Shown here piece by piece: positions 57,972 to 64,000 of a stretch of 64,000 bases of DNA (positions are counted from its first letter, which is position 1; each line of letters opens with the position of its first letter). Source of the stretch: Streptomyces cupreus (GTDB lineage Bacteria > Actinomycetota > Actinomycetes > Streptomycetales > Streptomycetaceae); the NCBI RefSeq assembly GCF_014257025.1, contig NZ_JACMSF010000033.1, positions 35,781-99,780 on the forward strand, given 5' to 3'. The notes below the pieces were generated by a model. The model was not told the origin of the DNA and made no database searches. It worked only from the letters and a program-made list of their open reading frames with translations. Both the position numbers and the translations under genes were made by a program.

Positions 57972-59386
57972 GCGGTCCGGCGGACAAGCGCCAGATACAT
58001 CGCGTCGGTCCCGTGCAGATGCGGCCACAGCTGTACGTCGGGCCCGTCGCCCAGGTCCGGTACGCCGGGCAGCAGTGGGCGGGCGTCGATGAGTTCCGCG
58101 CCCGGGTGCTGCTTGAGCACGTCGTCCACGACGGCACGGGTCTCGGCGAGATGCGGGGAGCAGGTGGCATAGCCGACGACCCCGCCGACCCGCACGGAGT
58201 CGAGCGCGGTGCGCAGCAGGCCCCGCTGGAGCGGCGCGAACCCGTCGAGGTCCTCGGGCCTGCGCCGCCACCGCGCCTCAGGCCGCCGCCGCAGAGCGCC
58301 CAGCCCGGTGCACGGCACGTCCATCAGCACCCGGTCGAAGGAGCCGGGCCGCCACGGCGGCCGGGTCCCGTCGGCGGCGATGACCTGATACGGCCCGGGG
58401 TTGCCGTCGAGGGCCTTGGCCACGAGACCGGCCCGGTGCGGCTGCTTCTCCGAGGCGAGCAGCATGGCACCGCGCTCGGCGGCGAGCGCACCGAGCAGGG
58501 CGGCCTTGCCACCGGGCCCGGCACATCCGTCGAGCCACTTGGCGTCGAGCCCGTCGAGCGGAGCGTTGGCGAGTGCGAGGGCGACGAGCTGGCTGCCCTC
58601 GTCCTGCACCCCGGCACGCCCCTCGCGCACGGCCTCGATGGCGCCGGGTTCACCACCCTCGGCAAGCCTTACCGCGTACGGCGACCAGCGCCCCGGCACG
58701 GCGGCGTCCTCATCGAGGAGTTCCTCGGTGGTGGCCCGCCCGGGCCGGGCGACCAGCGTCACCTCGGGCCGCTCGTTGTCGGCCTCCAGCAGCCGCTCGA
58801 TCCCGGCGCGTCCTCCGCCGAGCGAGTCCCACAGCGCGGAGACGACCCAGCGCGGATGCGAGTGCACGACGGCGAGGTGGTCCTCGGGGTCGTCGTCGTA
58901 GGGCGGCGCGACCCGCTCGATCCACTCGTCGAGATCGTGCTGGGAGACCTTCCGCAGCACGGCGTTCACGAACTTGGCCCGCCCGTCGCCGAGGACGACC
59001 CGGGCGAGCTCGACGGAGGCGGACACCGCGGCGTGCGTCGGAATCCGCGTCCCGAGGAGCTGGTGCGCCCCGAGGCTCAGCACATCGAGCACCGGCGGGT
59101 CGACCTCCCTGAGCGGCCGGTCGACACAGGCGGCGATGACGGCGTCGTACGTCCCCTGCCGGCGCAGCGTCCCGTACACCAGCTCGGTGGCGAGGGCGGC
59201 GTCCCGCCCGTCGAAGTCGCCCTTCTCCCGCGCCTTGCGCAGCAGCGGCGGCAGCACGAGGTTGGCGTACGCGTCCCGCTCGTCCACGGCCCGCAGGGCC
59301 TCGAAGGCGAGAACGCGGACGGGGTCCTTCTTGGGCCGCCGGTAGGGCTTGCCGGGTTTACGGGGCCGACGGGAGGTGTCGCTCAC
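57968..59386 (-). CDS. rsmB: 16S rRNA (cytosine-967-C5) methyltransferase RsmB
   Basis: This 472-residue protein has an N-terminal NusB-like RNA-binding domain (VRVLAFEALRAVDERDAYANLVLPPLLRKARE; LGDGRAKFVNAVLRKVSQ in parts) and a C-terminal SAM methyltransferase domain with WLDGCAGPGGKAALLGALA, FDRVLMDVPCTGLGALRRRPEARWRR and VGYATCSPHLAETRAVV; the cysteines of DVPCTG and ATCSPH are the paired catalytic residues of m5C enzymes. It is transcribed with fmt, 141 bp upstream; a 22-bp repeat array lies between them. Confidence 0.95.
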   Translation of the reverse strand: MSDTSRRPRKPGKPYRRPKKDPVRVLAFEALRAVDERDAYANLVLPPLLRKAREKGDFDGRDAALATELVYGTLRRQGTYDAVIAACVDRPLREVDPPVLDVLSLGAHQLLGTRIPTHAAVSASVELARVVLGDGRAKFVNAVLRKVSQHDLDEWIERVAPPYDDDPEDHLAVVHSHPRWVVSALWDSLGGGRAGIERLLEADNERPEVTLVARPGRATTEELLDEDAAVPGRWSPYAVRLAEGGEPGAIEAVREGRAGVQDEGSQLVALALANAPLDGLDAKWLDGCAGPGGKAALLGALAAERGAMLLASEKQPHRAGLVAKALDGNPGPYQVIAADGTRPPWRPGSFDRVLMDVPCTGLGALRRRPEARWRRRPEDLDGFAPLQRGLLRTALDSVRVGGVVGYATCSPHLAETRAVVDDVLKQHPGAELIDARPLLPGVPDLGDGPDVQLWPHLHGTDAMYLALVRRTA

Positions 59387-59405
59387 GAAAAAGGTGCTCC
59401 GGATT

Positions 59406-59493
59406 GCTGGATGAAGGGCGCGTCATGGCTGGATGACGGGTGCGTCATTGCTGGATGACGGGTGCGTCGTTGCTGGATGACCTGTGCGTCCAG
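59406..59493. repeat. Tandem 22-bp repeat x4 between fmt and rsmB
   Basis: Four consecutive 22-bp copies beginning with GCTGGATGA start at 59406, 59428, 59450 and 59472. Copy 2 contains the exact inverted repeat ATGACG-ggtg-CGTCAT; copies 1 and 3 differ in one position of an arm and copy 4 is degenerate. The array could form a series of small hairpins in the fmt-rsmB message. The unit length is not a multiple of three and the array lies between genes. Confidence 0.85.
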
Positions 59494-59527
59494 CGTACGT
59501 CGCACTCCGTGCGCGGTGCGCGGCCGG

Positions 59528-60460
59528 TCAGGCCCCGAGGCGCTCGTCGTCGGCGATCCGCACCCCGCGCGCCCAGTCGGCCGCCCTCATCGGCTTCTTG
59601 CCCTGCGCCTGCACCCACAGCAGCTCGACGGCGTACGAACCGGTGCCGACATGCACACTGTTCTTGCCCACGGCGAGCTCGCCCGGGGCGAGTTCGGTAC
59701 GGTCCGGCACCGGCTGAACCTGGATGAGCTTGAGCCGCTCACCGCGGAAGACGGTCCACGCGCCGGGCGCCGGGGTGCATCCACGTACCACCCGGTCGAC
59801 GCGCAGGGCGGGAGCGCTCCAGTCGATGTGGGCGTCCTCGACGTTGACCTTCGGGGCCAGACTGATGCCCTCGCCCGGCTGCGGTACGGCTTTCAGGGAG
59901 CCGTCCTCGATCCCGTCCATGGTCGCCGCGAGCAGCCCGGCGCCGGCGAAGGCGAGCCGGGTGAGCAGATCGCCGCTGGTGTCGGTGGGCCGGATGGTCT
60001 CGGTCACGGTCCCGTAGACGGGCCCGGAGTCCAGCCCCTCCTCGATGAGGAAGGTGGAGGCGCCGGTGATCTCGTCCCCGGCCATGATGGCGTGCTGCAC
60101 AGGGGCGGCCCCACGCCAGGCGGGCAGCAGGGAGAAGTGCAGGTTGACCCAGCCATGGGCCGGGATGTCCAGGGCGACGCGCGGCAGCAGGGCCCCGTAG
60201 GCGACGACAGGACAGCAGTCCGGCGCGATCTCCCTCAGCCGCTCCAGGAACTCCGGATCGCGCGGCTTGACGGGCTTGAGCACTTCGATCCCGGCCTCCT
60301 CGGCCCGCTCGGCCACAGGAGAGGCGACGAGCCTGCGCCCGCGCCCGGCAGGAGCGTCGGGCCGCGTGACAACGGCGGCCACCTCATGCCGCCCGGAGGC
60401 GAGAAGAGCGTCCAGAGCGGGAACGGCGACCTCGGGGGTACCGGCGAAGACGAGCTTCAT
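59528..60460 (-). CDS. fmt: Methionyl-tRNA formyltransferase
   Basis: This 310-residue enzyme formylates initiator Met-tRNA with 10-formyl-THF. MKLVFAGTPEVAVPALDALL, VVAYGALLPRVALDIPAHGWVNLHFSLLPAWRGAAPVQ with the catalytic Asn-x-His, and STFLIEEGLDSGPVYG with the Asp are present, followed by the C-terminal tRNA-binding OB domain. The ATG at 60458-60460 fits the family; the frame upstream to 60844 is not coding. The ribosome binding site is poorly placed. rsmB follows on the same strand. Confidence 0.96.
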   Translation of the reverse strand: MKLVFAGTPEVAVPALDALLASGRHEVAAVVTRPDAPAGRGRRLVASPVAERAEEAGIEVLKPVKPRDPEFLERLREIAPDCCPVVAYGALLPRVALDIPAHGWVNLHFSLLPAWRGAAPVQHAIMAGDEITGASTFLIEEGLDSGPVYGTVTETIRPTDTSGDLLTRLAFAGAGLLAATMDGIEDGSLKAVPQPGEGISLAPKVNVEDAHIDWSAPALRVDRVVRGCTPAPGAWTVFRGERLKLIQVQPVPDRTELAPGELAVGKNSVHVGTGSYAVELLWVQAQGKKPMRAADWARGVRIADDERLGA

Positions 60461-60666
60461 GGGTGCGTGCGGGCCTCTCGGTCGGGAGTCGGTCGGGCAG
60501 CGCACCAGTCTATTGGGGCGAGGGGGAGGAGGTCCCCCGGCCACTGCAGGAAAGCCGCCGACGACGCGTGACCGCCACCCCCTCCCGGCGCACGCATATG
60601 CCGGTACGCCCCCTCTGCGTGACCAGTGGAGCGCACACGCGTTGGTCAAGAAAGAGTTGACCACAA

Positions 60667-60689
60667 CGGGCCGCACATCGCGCGGCCCG
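60667..60689 (+). promoter_or_regulatory. Terminator-like hairpin in the leader of the HTH gene
   Basis: CGGGCCGC (60667-60674) and GCGGCCCG (60682-60689) form an 8-bp stem with a 7-nt loop followed by TCCTTTTC. It lies 33 bp before the ATG of the rightward HTH gene, where an intrinsic terminator would act as an attenuator. Confidence 0.45.
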
Positions 60690-60722
60690 ATCCTTTTCAA
60701 CGCCGGTTCGAGAGGCTTGTTC

Positions 60723-61265
60723 ATGGCCGACCACGCAACCCACGACGCCCAGGCTCGGGCCAGCCTGCACTTGCTGGTGCGGGACATCGAGCGGGTCCGC
60801 CGGCAGGTGGACGCACTGCGCACGCTCACCGCCCAGTTGGGCAACGTCTACCGCCCGCGCCGCTCCGGTCCGTCCACGGGCTTCGTCGTCTACGGACGCG
60901 CCCCCGCCCCGACGGTACGTCTCGCCCAGGAACTGCGGGACAGTGTCGAGACCCTGGTGACGGCGGCCGTGGACTTCGACCGCTCACTCGGGTTCTCGTG
61001 GGACGCGGTGGGCTCCGCCCTCGGCGTGACCAAGCAGGCGGTCCACCGCCGCTACGGCTCCCGCCGCGCCGTGACCCAGGCGGCAGCCGAGGCAGAGCGC
61101 GCGACGGAGCCGACGGGCACCCGGGCGGTGAGCGTCAACGCGGGCATCCCATCGGTCCCCGCGGTCCCCGCGGCCCGCTCGATGCCCACGCAGCCCACGG
61201 CATCCACCCCCACCCTCCGAGAAGACCCCCGCCCCCCAGCCTTCCCGTCCCCCCGCAACGGCTGA
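60723..61265 (+). CDS. HTH-containing protein of unknown function (180 aa)
   Basis: This protein has a helical N-terminal region (ASLHLLVRDIERVRRQVDAL) and a helix-turn-helix-like segment FSWDAVGSALGVTKQAVHRRYGSRRA at about 100-125, followed by a Pro/Ala/Thr-rich tail that is probably disordered. The HTH resembles those of actinobacterial DNA-binding proteins found between fmt and priA. GAGAGG is 7 nt before the ATG. A terminator-like hairpin precedes it. The target is unknown. Confidence 0.8.
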   Translation: MADHATHDAQARASLHLLVRDIERVRRQVDALRTLTAQLGNVYRPRRSGPSTGFVVYGRAPAPTVRLAQELRDSVETLVTAAVDFDRSLGFSWDAVGSALGVTKQAVHRRYGSRRAVTQAAAEAERATEPTGTRAVSVNAGIPSVPAVPAARSMPTQPTASTPTLREDPRPPAFPSPRNG

Positions 61266-61631
61266 CCCGCCGACCCCCCGCGCCCCCACCCTCCCGCGCC
61301 GACATCGGGAGGACGGGGGCGCGGGCACGCGGGACGCGGGCAGCGGCCCCGCCGCAACTACGGCCTGCTGTACCGCTGCACCCACGCAGCTGTGGCCAGT
61401 CGTACCGCTGAGGCCGCGCTTGCGAAGTCGAGCAAAACCCACCCCCACATCAGCCCGGCGCACAGTCACCCCACCATGCCGACGCCCACCCGCCAGGCAC
61501 CTCCGTGCACCCGCCGCCGCAGGCAGTCGTGCCCCTGGACCGGCGCCCGCCGCCAAAGACACCGGCACCCCGCAAACACGGTCGAGCACCCCCCACATCA
61601 GCCCAGGCACACAGTCACCCCAGCGCGAAGT
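61266..61631. other. Convergent intergenic region with a long imperfect direct repeat
   Basis: These 366 bp lie between the rightward HTH gene and the leftward priA. Two related segments, 61427-61473 and 61581-61622, each begin GTCGAGCA and contain CCCCACATCAGCCC followed 4-5 bp later by CACAGTCACCCCA. The first 70 bp have GC-rich complementary stretches (GCGCCCCC/GGGGGCGC) that could act as a terminator. Open frames here are low-complexity shadows. Confidence 0.55.
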
Positions 61632-63788
61632 TCACCCGATGTCCGGCGGATCGATCCGCACCCGGACCGCCGCCTCCCCACCCGCACCCCCGCGAGCCAT
61701 CCGGGCAGCCTGCGCAGCCTTCAGCGCGGCGGCCAGCGCCGCCCCCCTCCCCGGCGGCACCCGCATCAACGCCCGCTCCCACCGCTCCCCCGGCGGCGGC
61801 CCCCCGACCCGCCGAGGCCTCCCAGGCGCGGTAACAGGCACCGGTACAGGCCCCAACACCTCAGCCTCCCCAGGCAGTTCCACGGCCCGCAGAAACTCCC
61901 CCACAGCCTCCGCCGTCCCCGACACCGCAGCCATCCGAGAAACCGGCGGAAACCCCAGCTCGGCCCGCTCCGCCAACTCCCGCACCGCATGCCCCACGGG
62001 ATCCCACCGCACCAACGCCTGCACAGGCCGCAAGGTCGGCTCAGCCACCACAACCACGGTCCCCCCAGCCCCCTGCGGCCGCACCAGCGCAGCAGCCCCG
62101 ATCCACCGCCGCAACGCATCCTCACCGGCCCGCAGATCAGGCCGCCCGAGCATGGCCCACCCATCGAGCAGCAAGGCCGCCGCGTAACCCCCCTCCGCCA
62201 CCGGCTCGGCCCCAGGCGTACTGACCACCAGCGCAGGCACCCCCGGCACCGTGTCCAGCACCTGCTCCCGGCCGGACGTCCGCACCGGCACGGCAGGAAA
62301 CGCCCGCCCCAACTCCTCCGCGGTCCGCCGAGCCCCGACAATCTGCGCCCGAAGCCGAAACCCCCCGCACTCCGCACAGTGCCAGGCGCCTTCATCACGC
62401 CCGCACCACCCGCACCGCAACGCCCCCGCGTCCTGCGCCTCCAACGGACCCGAACAGTGCCGACACCGCGCAGGTGCCCGACAGTTGGCACACGCCAGCC
62501 GCGGCACATACCCCCGTCGAGGCACCTGCACCAGCACAGGCCCCTGCCGCAACGCATCCCTGACGACCTGCCAGGCGAGCGTCGGCAACCGAGCGGCCCG
62601 GGCGGCCTCGTCCCGGGCGAAGTCACCGTCCCCCACGGTCCGCACCAGCGGCGCAGCCCCCCGCACCTGCTCCCGCCCAGCGACAAGCGGCCGAGCCCAC
62701 CCGCTCTCCACCAGCTGGGCGGCCTCGACGGTGCAGCTCCAACCCCCCAGCAGAAACGCACACTTGTCCTGCGCGGCCCGCAGCAACAACACATCACGCG
62801 CATGCGGCTGAGGAGCATGCGGCTCACTGTGACTGTCGTCCCCGTCGTCCCAGATGACCACCAGCCCAAGATCCCGCACCGGCGCGAACATGGCCGCCCG
62901 AGTCCCCACCACGGCCCGCACGGACCCCCGCCGCACGGCAAGCCACTCCCGATACCGCTTCTCGGGCCCGGCATCGGCGGTGAGCACGGCATGCCGCCCC
63001 GCCCCCAACAGCGCGGTCAGCGCGGCATCGACCCGCGCGACGGCCCGCCCGTCCGGCAGCACGACCAATGCCCCGCGCCCGGACGCCAGCGTCGCCGCGA
63101 CAACCCGGGCGATCTCCTCGCTCCACTCGGGCCCGGGCAAGGCGTTCCACACGGCCCGAGGCGCCCCACCCGAAGCCAGCGCCTGGAGAAACGCGCCCCC
63201 ATGCTCGTACCGCCCCCAGGACCCCGCCTCCGGCGCCCCAGGCGCCGGCAACGGCTCAGGCGAGGGCCGCTGCTCGGCCCGAGCACTGCGCGGCGGCACA
63301 GCCAGCTGAAGCACATCGGCCAGACTCCCCGCGTACCGATCCGCGACGGCCCGAGCCAGCCCCAGCAGCTCATCGTCGAGCACCCGCTCCGGCGACACCA
63401 CCTGAGCCAGCGCGGCCAACGGCCCCGAGTACTCGGACTCGGCCAGCCGCTCGATCAGAAACCCGCCGATCAGCCCCCCACCCTCACGGCGCCCTTCCCG
63501 CACCCGGTGCCGTCCGGCCCCGAACCGCACCCGCACCCGCACCCCGGGCTGCGCGTCGGCATCCAGCTCCTCGGGCACCGCATAGTCGAAGTACCGATCA
63601 AGATGCAGCACCCCCTTGTCCACAAGCACCCGCGCGACAGGCAACTCCGGAGCGAGCGCGGCCCCCCGCCAGGTCCGCGGCTTGGCCCGAGGCGCCTTGG
63701 CCTTCCGCACGCTCTCCCGAATGAACGCGAGCTGCTCGGGCGGCGCCCCCTCAGCCCCACCGTCAACCTGCCCGTCTTCGCTGCTCAC
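61632..63788 (-). CDS. priA: Probable primosomal replication-restart protein PriA (actinobacterial, helicase-degenerate)
   Basis: This 718-residue protein matches PriA in its N-terminal 3'-DNA-binding domain (ARVLVDKGVLHLDRYFDYAVPEELD) and its zinc-binding cysteines (CANCRAPARCRHCSG; CGWCGRDEGAWHCAECGG). The helicase core is altered: no GxGKT P-loop is found at the expected place, and the DEEH box is DDGDDS (314-319). Loss of these motifs is known for actinobacterial PriA, so it may recruit the replisome without unwinding. The GTG at 63786-63788 is preferred; another GTG lies eight codons upstream. It follows metK on the same strand. Confidence 0.92.
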   Translation of the reverse strand: MSSEDGQVDGGAEGAPPEQLAFIRESVRKAKAPRAKPRTWRGAALAPELPVARVLVDKGVLHLDRYFDYAVPEELDADAQPGVRVRVRFGAGRHRVREGRREGGGLIGGFLIERLAESEYSGPLAALAQVVSPERVLDDELLGLARAVADRYAGSLADVLQLAVPPRSARAEQRPSPEPLPAPGAPEAGSWGRYEHGGAFLQALASGGAPRAVWNALPGPEWSEEIARVVAATLASGRGALVVLPDGRAVARVDAALTALLGAGRHAVLTADAGPEKRYREWLAVRRGSVRAVVGTRAAMFAPVRDLGLVVIWDDGDDSHSEPHAPQPHARDVLLLRAAQDKCAFLLGGWSCTVEAAQLVESGWARPLVAGREQVRGAAPLVRTVGDGDFARDEAARAARLPTLAWQVVRDALRQGPVLVQVPRRGYVPRLACANCRAPARCRHCSGPLEAQDAGALRCGWCGRDEGAWHCAECGGFRLRAQIVGARRTAEELGRAFPAVPVRTSGREQVLDTVPGVPALVVSTPGAEPVAEGGYAAALLLDGWAMLGRPDLRAGEDALRRWIGAAALVRPQGAGGTVVVVAEPTLRPVQALVRWDPVGHAVRELAERAELGFPPVSRMAAVSGTAEAVGEFLRAVELPGEAEVLGPVPVPVTAPGRPRRVGGPPPGERWERALMRVPPGRGAALAAALKAAQAARMARGGAGGEAAVRVRIDPPDIG

Positions 63789-63834
63789 GCTTGCATTCTT
63801 ACCAAACTGCACTGACAGCGGCGCCTCGCGGACA

Positions 63835-63884
63835 TACGGCGAGGCCCGGCGCCCCCGAAGGGAAACCGGGCCTCGTCAGCCGTA
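63835..63884 (-). terminator. Hairpin between metK and priA
   Basis: GAGGCCCGG and CCGGGCCTC with outer TACGGC/GCCGTA arms form a long interrupted stem from 63835 to 63884, 14 bp past the metK stop on the minus strand. It should terminate or attenuate metK transcription before priA. Confidence 0.72.
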
Positions 63885-63898
63885 CGGGAAGCGGAGCC

Positions 63899-64000
63899 TT
63901 ACAGCCCCGCCGCCTGGCGCAGCGCGTCCACGCGGTCGGTGCGCTCCCAGGTGAACTCGGGGAGCTCGCGGCCGAAGTGGCCGTACGCGGCCGTCTGGGC
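63899..64000 (-). CDS. metK: S-adenosylmethionine synthetase (partial, C-terminus only)
   Basis: The minus-strand frame enters from the window edge and ends in TAA at 63899-63901. The 33 visible residues, AQTAAYGHFGREL...FTWERTDRVDALRQAAGL, are the usual C-terminus of MetK, including TAAYGHFGR. MetK makes SAM from methionine and ATP. The rest of the gene lies beyond position 64000. Confidence 0.93.
   Translation of the reverse strand, partial: AQTAAYGHFGRELPEFTWERTDRVDALRQAAGL

Noticed and set aside
61392..63815. An 807-codon plus-strand frame over priA
   Set aside because: Pro/Arg/His low-complexity composition typical of the antisense shadow of a high-GC gene; no family motif, and priA is convincing on the other strand.

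Overview
The window is a high-GC actinobacterial chromosome segment that reads as Streptomyces. The grounds are the strongly GC-biased third codon position, the many GTG and occasional TTG starts, and the marker genes: rbpA with its zinc and sigma-contact residues, the sporulation pair smeA-sffA, actinobacterial PriA without a Walker A motif, an SCO1431-family peptide and two GH18 chitinases under DasR-type promoters. Gene order agrees with what I remember of the S. coelicolor chromosome between the smeA-sffA locus and metK. I see no insertion sequence, phage, CRISPR array, tRNA or rRNA; this looks like conserved core chromosome.

Layout. 1-5.4 kb: end of a 5-oxoprolinase C subunit, then a leftward operon of two GT4 glycosyltransferases and an SGNH hydrolase, and a HEAT-repeat protein. 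5.7-12.7 kb: ankyrin protein, smeA-sffA, a MocR regulator divergent from its likely target yczE, a glycerophosphodiester phosphodiesterase and a UMF1-type transporter. 12.9-17.5 kb: rbpA behind a textbook sigma-R promoter, fxsA, polyprenol-phosphate-mannose synthase, an amidohydrolase and an Lrp regulator. 17.7-26.8 kb: small proteins, an acyl-CoA dehydrogenase, a chitinase, a TetR/SCO1431-peptide/C39-peptidase group, a P-loop kinase and an EccA-like AAA ATPase.

26.8-34.4 kb: two CNNM/CorC proteins, then a leftward riboflavin operon (FMN riboswitch, ribE-ribM-ribBA-ribH) continuing into hisE-hisG and a PH-domain protein. 34.5-44.2 kb: a large modular chitinase, an NAD-binding protein, a ROK regulator divergent from an MFS exporter, a thioesterase, a uracil/xanthine permease, a GH6 cellulase-like protein and a DUF5995 protein. 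44.2-51.5 kb: a davA-davB pair for lysine 2-monooxygenation, an MFS/GntR divergent pair, an SRPBCC protein and a cationic amino-acid transporter with an Lrp/AsnC gene. 51.8-64 kb: a GuaB1-type enzyme (probably GMP reductase), an orphan barstar, a SorC regulator, rpe, an MMPL transporter, rsmB, fmt, an HTH protein, priA and the end of metK.

The observations most worth following are non-coding or contextual: the shared promoter module of the two chitinases, a helically phased TTGCG array upstream of the amino-acid transporter/Lrp operon, a tandem 22-bp hairpin repeat between fmt and rsmB, a possible 46-codon CTG-start gene overlapping the rsmB stop, a candidate small RNA upstream of the AAA ATPase, and well-formed operators in front of the ROK, GntR and MocR regulators. 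I did not find a clearly novel multi-gene system; the small-peptide/C39-peptidase group and the davAB plus transporter region are the best leads. All homology statements come from memory of the families; no search was run.
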